Positions 1-6,801 of a DNA stretch of 6,801 nucleotides are shown here, piece by piece. The notes under the pieces are model-generated. The model worked only from the letters and a program-made list of their open reading frames with translations, was not told the origin of the DNA and ran no database searches. Both the position numbers and the translations under genes were made by a program. The stretch covers positions 1 through 6,801 of the forward strand of contig JAEWME010000229.1 of the NCBI GenBank assembly GCA_023393265.1, written 5' to 3'. Source of the stretch: Bacteroidota bacterium (GTDB lineage: Bacteria > Bacteroidota > Bacteroidia > Bacteroidales > Prolixibacteraceae). Position 1 is the first letter of the stretch, and each line of letters opens with the position of its first letter.

Positions 1-1768
1 CCCTGTGACGGAACTGATTCAGTACCTGATCGGCAGTTCTCCAGCGTCGCAAATCCCACCACCAATGATTTTCACCATAAAGTTCACGTTCGCGTTCGTC
101 GCGGATGAACTGAAGTGAATTTTCAATCTGATAGGCATAGTTTGCCTTATTGATCGTTCCGATATTTGTTGTTGTCATGTCAATTGCAGGGCGAACTACT
201 TTTGAACCGGCACGCTCACGAATCTTCTGGATGTAATCGAATGCCTCGTCTCTTTTTCCTAATTCGTAAAGAGCTTCGGCAGTATTCAGATAAACTTCGG
301 CCAAACGGAATACAATCCATGGCTGTCCGCTGCGATATTCGCGAACATCGCTGGTAAGCATATCCGGGTTGACATATTTACGAACGAAAGCACTACCCCA
401 GCAGTTGTTTTCACCACCCTGATCGTCGAAATGACCATGAGCACCGGTGATGTTATAGGTTACACCGTTAATTTCAGTTGTCCAGCCGCGTCCGCCAAGA
501 ATGCGATTGCTGGCTGCATTAATTGGGGCAGCATTACTACCAAGATCAGCATCGGCAGCAGTACCGTGGAACGTTTTGTAAATACCTCTCTGTATACCGA
601 AAGTTTTGCCACGCAAAACATCACCGTCAAAATACATAGTCCCTTTCATACGAGGCTCCATTTCGTTCTTGATGTCACTGCGATTGTCAAAACGAACAGG
701 TGTTCCATCCGGACTAACAACAGCGGGCATGTCGTACAACTCCATAAAGTCATAAGGAGGATAGCTTTCAGCACCAACGAATGAAGACATGTCGGGCTGC
801 GGACACATCAATGCATCATAAGTATGGCGTAAACGGGTATTTCCAGGAACTGTCTGATCATAATCTTTGATAAAAATTGATTCCGGAGAATTTGGATCGA
901 GGAACAGGTGGGCAAAGTTTGCAGCTTTATCAGGATAATCCTTGGTATACAAAGCATAAGGACCTTGTTCAACAATTTTACCAGCGTCTACTGAATATTG
1001 GAAAAATTCGTCAGCCTGAGAAGGAATCATTCCTGCAAGGCCTTTCTGTGTAGCGACCTCATTTTCAAAACCCAGATATTGAGAATATTTGGCAATTGAT
1101 CCTGCATAAAGCATGGTACGCGACATCAAAGCAGCGGCAACATATTTATTGGCACGACCAGACTCACTTGTACCAGTCATGTTTTCAATTGCGAAGGTCA
1201 AATCCTCATGAATAAATTTCCAGGTATCGTATTCAGTATTACGTGGAACTTCCAATACATCGGGGCCTGCAGTTGGACTCTGTACTTCTTTGATAATTGG
1301 AACACCACCATAACGTTTTGCTAAACCGAAATAATAAAAAGCCCGCAGAAAATAAGCCTCACCTAGCAGTTTGTTATAGTCAGTTTCGGTGTATTTATCC
1401 TTATAATTTGGGAAATTCTGGATAAAGGTATTTACGTCGCGAATTCGGTCGTATGGCCAATAGCCAAAACCATCGTTATCTACACCGACCCATGTATTAA
1501 AGAACTCACCGCTCATGTTACCCTGGCTGTTTTTACCAGCTTCCCAGTAGTTATCAGGACGATAAGCATTGTTTGAATTGGTCCCGTAGTAGTTAAAATC
1601 CTCAATTGGAAGATTGTTGTAGAGTGCTGCAAAATACTTTTTCACACCGTATTCGTTACCAAAGAGCTCGGGTTCGCCCAATTTACCCTTGGGGTCCAGA
1701 CTCAGGTCCTGGCATGAAAAAGCAACTATTCCTAAAAGTATGATATATATTAAAAATTTCTTTTTCAT
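1..1768 (-). CDS. SusD/RagB-family surface glycan-binding lipoprotein (3' end outside window)
   Basis: This is the outer-membrane lipoprotein partner of the SusC transporter encoded just upstream. In known SusCD pairs SusD is a surface lid that binds glycan and passes it to the barrel. The frame is open for 589 codons from the ATG and leaves the window with no stop. The N-terminus (MKKKFLIYIILLGIVAFSC) is a lipoprotein signal with a lipobox ending at Cys19. Family hallmarks are a helical repeat segment LLGEAYFLRAFYYFGLAKRY at about 134-153 followed by GGVPII, the RLAEVYLNTAEAL helix at about 488-500 leading to RERAG (517-521), and the RERELYGENHWWWDLRRWR signature at about 559-577. That last signature normally lies some tens of residues before the C-terminus, so most of the protein is present and it is at the long end for the family. 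Only 13 bp separate it from the susC stop, so the two are almost certainly co-transcribed. No Shine-Dalgarno is visible, as is usual in Bacteroidota. The glycan bound cannot be read from the sequence. Confidence 0.96.
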   Translation of the reverse strand, partial: MKKKFLIYIILLGIVAFSCQDLSLDPKGKLGEPELFGNEYGVKKYFAALYNNLPIEDFNYYGTNSNNAYRPDNYWEAGKNSQGNMSGEFFNTWVGVDNDGFGYWPYDRIRDVNTFIQNFPNYKDKYTETDYNKLLGEAYFLRAFYYFGLAKRYGGVPIIKEVQSPTAGPDVLEVPRNTEYDTWKFIHEDLTFAIENMTGTSESGRANKYVAAALMSRTMLYAGSIAKYSQYLGFENEVATQKGLAGMIPSQADEFFQYSVDAGKIVEQGPYALYTKDYPDKAANFAHLFLDPNSPESIFIKDYDQTVPGNTRLRHTYDALMCPQPDMSSFVGAESYPPYDFMELYDMPAVVSPDGTPVRFDNRSDIKNEMEPRMKGTMYFDGDVLRGKTFGIQRGIYKTFHGTAADADLGSNAAPINAASNRILGGRGWTTEINGVTYNITGAHGHFDDQGGENNCWGSAFVRKYVNPDMLTSDVREYRSGQPWIVFRLAEVYLNTAEALYELGKRDEAFDYIQKIRERAGSKVVRPAIDMTTTNIGTINKANYAYQIENSLQFIRDERERELYGENHWWWDLRRWRTADQVLNQFRHR

Positions 1769-1781
1769 AATAGATGTTTTT

Positions 1782-4700
1782 TTAGAATTTAACGCTTGCA
1801 CCAATTGTAAAAGTCCGGTTTACAGGGTAATTGTAGAAATCGATATAATTGGATGAAGCACCACCGGATGCACCAGGACGTTCCGGATCTACGTTCTCAA
1901 GTCCAGTGAAAGTCAAAAGGTTATAACCGCTCAAATAAATTCTTAGATCTTTAACTCCAACTTTTGATATCAGATTTTTAGGAATAGTGTAGCCAAGTTC
2001 CGCTGTTTTCAAACGGATATAAGAAGCGTTCTGAACACCGTTTGTACCAGTACGACGTCCATCATGACCAGTGGCGGGATAGAATCCAGAAACCCATTCA
2101 GTATTCGGATTAAAATAATCTGCATTGGGATCAACCGGATGCCATCTGTCCATAAACCATGTTAATGTGTTCTGTCCGCCAAAAGGCAGTGCTTCAGTAA
2201 GAACTTCAGCGTACTGAACATACACTCCATGTGCTCCCTGGAAGTCAAGTGCAATGTCAAATCCTTTCCACGAGCCGCCCAGCGAAATGCCATAGTTGAA
2301 AACGGGAAGACCATAAGATGCAATCGGATGATCATCATTGCCATCCACAACTCCATCTTCATTCCAGTCATTCAATACCCAGTCTCCTGGAAGGGCACTC
2401 TGAGAAAGAGGAAGTTTATAATTTCTGATCTGTTCGTATGTAGTCAGCATTGTTTCCGACTCATTGCCCCACCAAATGTCGTTGTAACGGCCGCTGGTGC
2501 GATTTCTCCATTTGTCGTACGAGTTGCTGGCCGGAGTTTCGAGCCAGTCGGTGCGCATACTCTTGGTTGCAGAAATCTGACCTCTAACATAGTAAGAAAG
2601 ATCCCTGTATCTGCTTTCCCACTGAAGTGACAATTCATAACCAAAGTTACGGTCGCTATTCAGGTTTTCCTGAGGAAGACTTGCTCCAACTGTTCCTGGA
2701 ATCACGGCAGAACTGGTGGCGAGCAATCCTGAGCGATCGCGTTTAAACAAATCAAAAGATCCGCTAAGCTTGTTATCAAATACACCAAAATCAAGTCCAA
2801 CGTTATATGATTTAATTTTATACCAAGTCAAGTCGGGATTTGGAATACTTGCAGCTGTAACACCACCTGTTAAAGTGCCACCATAGTACCAGCCATAATC
2901 GTTACCAGCCAGATTGTAACCCGTTGAAGGCGGATAGTTGTCGGCTGCGCCATCGTCACCCATTTCTCCATACGACGCGCGAAGCTTCAAATTGCTCAAA
3001 TAAGGAATGCTTTCTTTAACAAAGCCTTCTTCGCTCAAACGCCATGCTGCTGAAACTGTGGGGAAGAAACCAAAGCGGCTTCCATCCGGGAATCGGGAAG
3101 ATCCATCATATCTGAATTTAAAAGCAGCCATATACTTGCCATTGAAGTTATAGTCAACCTGACCAATAACAGATTTATTGGCACGGTCAGCAACATCACC
3201 TTCTGTTGCTTTCTGGTTTTTTTCTTCGCCCGCAAACAGGTACTCAGAATCAACCATTAATTCGCGGTAAGCATTGAAACTATCCCAATTCGCATATGAC
3301 TCTTCGTAAATGACAAAACTATTAATGTTGTGACCACCAAAAGAATTCACATAGTACATCCCTAACTGCATATCCGTATTGTAGCTGATATTAACCCCTC
3401 TGCTGATGTCTGACGGAGTATTTCTCTGGATTGGAGAATAAGTATCATCATCCGAATTGTATCTATACAATGTATAAGCACGTTTGTAGTATGTGTGGTC
3501 AGGAAGGTTTGTCGTATAGTCATATAAACCTTTAGTTGACAATCCCTTCACCCCGGGGATATTGTATTGCAGTGTCAGCGTTCCGTTGAACCGGCGGTCT
3601 TTATCAAGATTATCACCAACATAGTCAGCATTTGTCTGGGCGATCATATTGGCTCCCTCATTCAAATATTGTGTATCACCATTCAGGTAAGCCGGATTGT
3701 CGTTTGCATAAAAAGCTGCATCCGGACGGGTTAACCATGAAAGTTTATAAGTTGTCCAGCCAGTTCCGTTAGGCTGCGTAGTATTTACCATAATAGCGCC
3801 TACAGAAACTTTTGCACTCAACCGATCGGTGATCTGAGCATCAATATTCGTACGCATATTCCAGCGTTCAGACTCATAGTCGTTGCTTTTGTACGCACCC
3901 ATCTGATCTGAATAGCCCAATGTGAAGTAATAGCGCAATTTATCGCTACCTCCGTTTACACTTAAGCTGTGATTCTGCTGTGGAGTCGTCTTATTAAAAA
4001 CTGCATCCATCCAGTTGTAAGATTGCCTGGTCCCGTCAAGATATGGTTGGAATTGATCTTGCGTAAAAATAGGATTGGTTCGAACCAGGTAGTTTTTACC
4101 AAAATCCTGCCAGTTCTGCTCGTTTCTTAATGTCATATAATCGACAGCGTTAACGCTCTTCGGAACATAAAGAAACTGTTGCATAGAATAATTTGAATTC
4201 CAGGTGACATCAACCTTTCCGCCTTGAGCCACACCACTTTTGGTTGTGATCAGAATAACACCGTTGGCAGCCCGAAGACCGTAAATAGCTGCTGTACCGT
4301 CTTTCAGCACAGATACGCTTTCGATTTCTTCTGAACTCATACGGGCGAAGTAATCTTTATCGCGTGGTACTCCGTCAATTACAAATAAAGGATCGCCCAT
4401 ACCACGAATATCAATCCTGGTGTCATAAGCACCCGGAGCACTACTCTTTTGGACAACACGTACGCCGGGAAGTTTACCGGTCAGTGTGTTAACCACGTTT
4501 TCATTTTTTGTTCTGATGATGTCTTCACTGGTTACCGAAGAAACGGCTCCAGTCAAAGTTGCTTTCTTTTGAGTACCGTAACCTACAGCAACAACTTCGT
4601 CGAGTCCAATAGTTTCATCTTCCAATGCGACATCAACCGTTGATTTAGTTCCAACTGCTACTTCCATCGATTTCATTCCAACGAACGAAAAAACGAGCGT

Positions 4701-4982
4701 TGAATTTTCAGGAACACCTGCGATAACGAATCGACCGTCGGCGCTTGTGACTGTACCAGTTTTAGTGCCCTTAACGACAACGGTTACGCCGGGAATGGGA
4801 TTCCCTGATTTATCTTTTACCGTACCGCTAATTCCTTTCTGCTGCACCATCTCATTCTGACTATTTACCGTATTGTCAGAATAGTTTGCAGAGGCTTGCC
4901 CTTCATATATAAATAGTAGCAAAGCTACCAGGCAAGCTTTCTGAAAAAAATGTGTTTTTCCTAAATACCAGTTTTTTTTCAT
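1782..4982 (-). CDS. SusC/RagA-family TonB-dependent outer-membrane glycan transporter
   Basis: A complete 1066-residue protein, normal size for SusC. It would import oligosaccharides across the outer membrane, powered by TonB-ExbBD, with the downstream SusD as lid. Domains in order: signal peptide at about 1-32, with hydrophobic core ACLVALLLFIY and an Ala-Ser-Ala cleavage motif at 30-32; carboxypeptidase-regulatory-like beta-sandwich at about 51-120 (from ISGTVKDKSGNPIPGVTVVV); TonB-box-like DEVVAVGYGTQKK at 128-140; plug at about 141-250 with PLFVIDGVPRD and the family signature YGLRAANGVILITTKSG (234-250); then a long beta-barrel ending in an aromatic residue (TFTIGASVKF), as expected for BamA-dependent barrels. 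No STN domain precedes the beta-sandwich, so it does not look like a signalling transducer acting through an anti-sigma factor. The ATG at 4982-4980 is chosen because the signal peptide begins directly there and an in-frame TAA lies just upstream. That start sits in one copy of a duplicated 16-bp sequence. Specificity is unknown; the neighbouring GH50-like gene hints at a galactan. Confidence 0.97.
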   Translation of the reverse strand: MKKNWYLGKTHFFQKACLVALLLFIYEGQASANYSDNTVNSQNEMVQQKGISGTVKDKSGNPIPGVTVVVKGTKTGTVTSADGRFVIAGVPENSTLVFSFVGMKSMEVAVGTKSTVDVALEDETIGLDEVVAVGYGTQKKATLTGAVSSVTSEDIIRTKNENVVNTLTGKLPGVRVVQKSSAPGAYDTRIDIRGMGDPLFVIDGVPRDKDYFARMSSEEIESVSVLKDGTAAIYGLRAANGVILITTKSGVAQGGKVDVTWNSNYSMQQFLYVPKSVNAVDYMTLRNEQNWQDFGKNYLVRTNPIFTQDQFQPYLDGTRQSYNWMDAVFNKTTPQQNHSLSVNGGSDKLRYYFTLGYSDQMGAYKSNDYESERWNMRTNIDAQITDRLSAKVSVGAIMVNTTQPNGTGWTTYKLSWLTRPDAAFYANDNPAYLNGDTQYLNEGANMIAQTNADYVGDNLDKDRRFNGTLTLQYNIPGVKGLSTKGLYDYTTNLPDHTYYKRAYTLYRYNSDDDTYSPIQRNTPSDISRGVNISYNTDMQLGMYYVNSFGGHNINSFVIYEESYANWDSFNAYRELMVDSEYLFAGEEKNQKATEGDVADRANKSVIGQVDYNFNGKYMAAFKFRYDGSSRFPDGSRFGFFPTVSAAWRLSEEGFVKESIPYLSNLKLRASYGEMGDDGAADNYPPSTGYNLAGNDYGWYYGGTLTGGVTAASIPNPDLTWYKIKSYNVGLDFGVFDNKLSGSFDLFKRDRSGLLATSSAVIPGTVGASLPQENLNSDRNFGYELSLQWESRYRDLSYYVRGQISATKSMRTDWLETPASNSYDKWRNRTSGRYNDIWWGNESETMLTTYEQIRNYKLPLSQSALPGDWVLNDWNEDGVVDGNDDHPIASYGLPVFNYGISLGGSWKGFDIALDFQGAHGVYVQYAEVLTEALPFGGQNTLTWFMDRWHPVDPNADYFNPNTEWVSGFYPATGHDGRRTGTNGVQNASYIRLKTAELGYTIPKNLISKVGVKDLRIYLSGYNLLTFTGLENVDPERPGASGGASSNYIDFYNYPVNRTFTIGASVKF

Positions 4983-5014
4983 AGTTTTTTAAAAGAAGTT
5001 TTTCATAGTTTTTT
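4975..5014 (-). repeat. Direct repeat duplicating the susC translation start context
   Basis: A 16-bp sequence reading AAAAAACTATGAAAAA on the minus strand occurs twice, at 4975-4990 and 4999-5014, offset by exactly 24 bp. The downstream copy contains the real susC ATG (4982-4980). The upstream copy contains an in-frame ATG (5006-5004) that opens a five-codon frame, MKNFF, closed by TAA just before the true start. The exact identity is directly visible. Any role, such as a decoy start, a leader peptide or a slippage product, is inference, and the A-rich composition makes a chance origin possible. Confidence 0.75.
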
Positions 5015-5123
5015 TACTAGGAATTTTTAAATAATTGTAGCATATACATGCAAGCAAACTGCTTCTCATAGGTTTCACATAGGCATAGAATTTTAAGAGT
5101 TCATAATTTTTACTTAAAAGCCA

Positions 5124-5136
5124 CGAAGTAACTTCG
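5124..5136. promoter_or_regulatory. Perfect 13-bp palindrome upstream of susC, possible operator
   Basis: CGAAGT and ACTTCG form a perfect inverted repeat around a single central A, about 140 bp upstream of the susC start, and stand out by GC content from their AT-rich surroundings. Symmetry of this size fits either a dimeric regulator site or a small RNA hairpin in the leader. No known regulator motif is recognised, so the regulatory role is inference only. Confidence 0.3.
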
Positions 5137-5177
5137 CTCCTATTAACACATCGATTAATAATGAATAAACACTGGCA

Positions 5178-5190
5178 TAATAAATTATTA
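5178..5190. repeat. AT-only 13-bp palindrome in the susC upstream region
   Basis: TAATAA and TTATTA flank a single central A. The symmetry is perfect, but the sequence is made only of A and T in an AT-rich region, so chance is a serious explanation. It overlaps the weak -7 promoter candidate at 5187-5180, so it could lie at the promoter if that candidate were real. Confidence 0.25.
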
Positions 5191-5589
5191 ATATTCAATT
5201 AACACTACAAGACATTGGTAATCAATAAATTTTAACCTAACTCAGAGTAGATTTCAACTCATATTGTCAATCGTACAGGATTAATTAATTCGATATTAAG
5301 TGGAGAAATGAAAGATCAACAAAAGGAGAACAGGTAAAAAGGAGCAGATTTTGTGAGAACGTTGGATCTATAAAATGATTTCTAAAACTTGAAAACGGGG
5401 TCGAAAATCTTCAGATAAGCTATACTCCACTTTTTACTGAGATTAGAAAATTTCAAGCTTGATTTCAAAAATTACACACCAGTTTTGGGATATTTCAGGC
5501 GTTTAAAATTGCTTTTAATTATTGGGAGATTTTGGCAAAGTTGGATGAGGGTATTACTCGAACTCCCGGAAGTTATGATTACTAATTAC

Positions 5590-5654
5590 AAAAAGAAAAG
5601 TACCTGAATGATCCTGAAGCAATTTTCTATTGCTTAGTTCATCCAGGTACTTTT
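5590..5654 (-). terminator. Intrinsic terminator of the upstream glycoside hydrolase gene
   Basis: A long stem-loop begins 66 bp after the hydrolase stop. The outer arms AAAAGTACCTG (5596-5606) and CAGGTACTTTT (5644-5654) pair over 11 bp. Four further pairs follow one A-C mismatch (5608-5611 with 5639-5642). After a small internal loop, AAGCAAT (5617-5623) pairs perfectly with ATTGCTT (5629-5635) around a 5-nt loop. Read on the minus strand, the last arm runs into TTTTCTTTTTG (to 5590), the expected T-rich tail. The plus-strand tail is only four T, and no plus-strand gene needs it, so minus-strand termination is preferred. It would separate the hydrolase transcript from susCD. Confidence 0.82.
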
Positions 5655-5720
5655 GATAACTAAAACACTACATCTACAATCGATTCTTACCTAATCAAAA
5701 CAAGTATTAATGTTTTTCGG

Positions 5721-6801
5721 TTATTTATTCCAAATATCAGGAATAGCCTCGTGGCCGCGAGCTCTGTCGGGAGCCTGGCTTACAGGTTCAAGGGTACCCG
5801 AATGAATTGCAAACAGCCTTTTTGCTGTTTCCATCATTGCCTCCACCTGATATTTATAAGGACGGTCGGTCACGTCTATCAAGCCACAGTTGTAATTTTC
5901 ACCATCGTTGCGGCGACCGGTCAAATCCTGATCGCACCACTGAAAATAAGCCGTTCCGATCAACCCGGGATGCGAATATGCTTTTTCGGTATAATATCGG
6001 TAGGCAACGCCCCGCTCCTGCTGAGAATTTACCTGCCAAAGCGACTGCGCCATTCCGCGATCAACCGTACCAAAATGGTATTCACCAATAATCATGGGCA
6101 AACCAGTGATCTCCATCGCCCTATTGAGCATTTCTTGCTTCGGATAGAGATCGTAGCAATTGAAACTCAGCACGTCAAAAATATTCTTACATATTTCCAG
6201 AATATCTTCGTCGATTTCAAGCACATTGCCAAACCTGATTCCCAAATTCAAATGGTTGGAATCGTATTGGTGCATGGCATTGTCAACAGTTTCAAGAAAA
6301 ATCCGGAAAGTATTGTGAACGAAATCTTTCCGCCGTTGCGGCGTATCCCCTGTAGTGAGAAATTTTGTCAATTCAGTTTTAATCGGACGATCTTCTCCGT
6401 TCAGAATCAAATCGCAGAGACGTTCTTCCTGCTCAAGCCATGCCGGTTCGTTACCAATGAAATAACCCAGCAACCACTGGTTATCTTTGTAGGCACTAAC
6501 AAAACCTTTAACCGATTTTTCAACCATCGGCTTGAAATCGGGCGAATATACATCTGATAATCCCATCAATCCATGATCGATACCAATACCGCGCAACTGC
6601 TGCACAAAAGCTTTGCGGTTCAGGTCCGTCACATCTTTTGCCGACCAGTTTGCAATTGTATTCAAGCCCCATTTATCCATTCGTTTCACAATCAAATCTA
6701 GCGACTTACTTCTGTAATCCTCACCATATCTCCTGAAAAGGTTCCAGTTGCCAAAAGACGCAAAGTCACCCGATTGCCCGCCGGGACGATTATTCTGAGC
6801 C
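5721..6801 (-). CDS. Glycoside hydrolase, clan GH-A, GH50 beta-agarase-like (N-terminus outside window)
   Basis: The C-terminal 359 residues of a TIM-barrel glycosidase; the frame is open to the right edge with no start visible. A TTG at 6695-6693 is not the start, because the conserved-looking stretch NLFRRYGEDYRSKSLDLIVK spans it and leads to RMDKWGLNTIANW, the first barrel strand. The acid/base glutamate is in GYFIGNEPAW (Glu codon 6449-6447) and the nucleophile in MIIGEYHFG (Glu codon 6083-6081), the spacing and contexts expected of retaining clan GH-A enzymes. Further landmarks are GIRFGN, FDVLSFNCYDLYP, and the late GTAYFQWCDQDLTGRRNDGENYNCGLIDVTDRPY block. That block strongly recalls GH50 beta-agarases (GTHWFQY.DQ..TGR..DGENY..G..DVTD.PY, from memory). 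GH50 enzymes cleave beta-1,4 links in agarose. Several residues differ, so a related galactan or another substrate is possible. The missing N-terminus probably holds the signal peptide and an accessory beta-sandwich, so cellular location is unknown. A strong terminator follows the gene. Confidence 0.85.
   Translation of the reverse strand, partial: AQNNRPGGQSGDFASFGNWNLFRRYGEDYRSKSLDLIVKRMDKWGLNTIANWSAKDVTDLNRKAFVQQLRGIGIDHGLMGLSDVYSPDFKPMVEKSVKGFVSAYKDNQWLLGYFIGNEPAWLEQEERLCDLILNGEDRPIKTELTKFLTTGDTPQRRKDFVHNTFRIFLETVDNAMHQYDSNHLNLGIRFGNVLEIDEDILEICKNIFDVLSFNCYDLYPKQEMLNRAMEITGLPMIIGEYHFGTVDRGMAQSLWQVNSQQERGVAYRYYTEKAYSHPGLIGTAYFQWCDQDLTGRRNDGENYNCGLIDVTDRPYKYQVEAMMETAKRLFAIHSGTLEPVSQAPDRARGHEAIPDIWNK

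Larger units (their letters stand above)
4983..5720. other. 738-bp AT-rich intergenic region: terminator of the hydrolase gene and presumed susC promoter/leader
   Basis: No convincing gene is seen on either strand between the hydrolase stop and the susC start. The right part holds the hydrolase terminator (5590-5654). The remainder must carry the susCD promoter, but no clear match to the Bacteroidota TTTG / TAnnTTTG promoter pair was found. The nearest minus-strand candidate is CTTG at 5211-5208, 20 bp, then TAATTTAT at 5187-5180. This matches only four of the six fixed -7 bases and would give a leader of about 190 nt. Another TTTG at 5058-5055 has an even weaker -7 box. Two 13-bp palindromes lie in the leader at 5124-5136 and 5178-5190. 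The 5220-5580 stretch shows nothing recognisable beyond AT-rich sequence. Confidence 0.7.

Noticed and set aside
431..784. A 117-codon plus-strand reading frame inside the SusD gene.
   Set aside because: The minus-strand SusD frame is uninterrupted here and carries the family motifs. The plus-strand product is unrecognisable and has no start signals.
4989..5198. A 69-codon minus-strand reading frame ending 6 bp before susC.
   Set aside because: Its product has biased, low-information composition with no signal, domain or recognisable motif, and its end is just the duplicated start sequence. It looks like a chance opening in AT-rich leader DNA.
5180..5211. Promoter candidate CTTG, 20 bp, TAATTTAT on the minus strand for susC.
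   Set aside because: Only four of six fixed -7 bases and three of four -33 bases match the Bacteroidota consensus, which is expected by chance in such AT-rich DNA.
5518..5572. A minus-strand stretch that could encode LPGVRVIPSSN, resembling the SusC plug segment LPGVRVVQKSS, as if a susC remnant.
   Set aside because: The match is short, is preceded directly by a stop codon, and there is no further similarity on either side. Chance is the simplest explanation.
5751..6557. A 268-codon plus-strand reading frame antisense to the hydrolase gene.
   Set aside because: The opposite strand encodes a clear GH-A enzyme with catalytic motifs through this whole interval. The plus-strand product has no recognisable fold, so it is a shadow of the real gene.
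6693..6695. TTG as a start codon for a 324-residue version of the hydrolase.
   Set aside because: The frame stays open upstream to the window edge and encodes GH50-like sequence across this codon, so this is an internal leucine.

Overview
The window is a fragment of a Bacteroidota polysaccharide utilization locus (PUL). All three genes lie on the minus strand, so transcription runs from right to left. The assignment to Bacteroidota rests on the adjacent SusC/SusD pair, which is essentially restricted to this phylum, on the lack of clear Shine-Dalgarno sequences, and on the AT-rich start contexts. The genes have moderate GC and the intergenic DNA is AT-rich. The lineage below phylum cannot be fixed from the sequence. 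A marine or sediment polysaccharide degrader would fit, but that is inference.

Layout from upstream (right) to downstream (left). (1) 6801-5721: the C-terminal 359 residues of a clan GH-A glycoside hydrolase resembling GH50 beta-agarases. Both catalytic glutamates are visible, and the N-terminus lies outside the window. (2) 5654-5590: a strong stem-loop followed by a T-rich tract on the minus strand, which reads as the terminator of the hydrolase gene. (3) 5589-4983: AT-rich non-coding DNA, taken as the promoter and leader region of the transporter operon. It holds small palindromes and a duplicated copy of the susC translation start. (4) 4982-1782: a complete SusC-type TonB-dependent outer-membrane transporter of 1066 residues. 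(5) 1768-1: a SusD-type surface glycan-binding lipoprotein starting 13 bp after susC. It is open for 589 codons and runs off the left edge.

How they would work together: SusD captures oligosaccharide at the cell surface and SusC imports it into the periplasm with energy from TonB. The hydrolase cleaves the glycan either at the surface or after import; its location cannot be judged without the N-terminus. The GH50 resemblance points to a galactan such as agar or a related red-algal or sulfated galactan, but substrate is not proven by sequence. The terminator and the long gap suggest that susCD is transcribed separately from the hydrolase gene.

No mobile element, CRISPR array, RNA gene or clearly new system was found. 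The points most worth following up are the GH50-like enzyme and its substrate, and the duplicated start region in front of susC.
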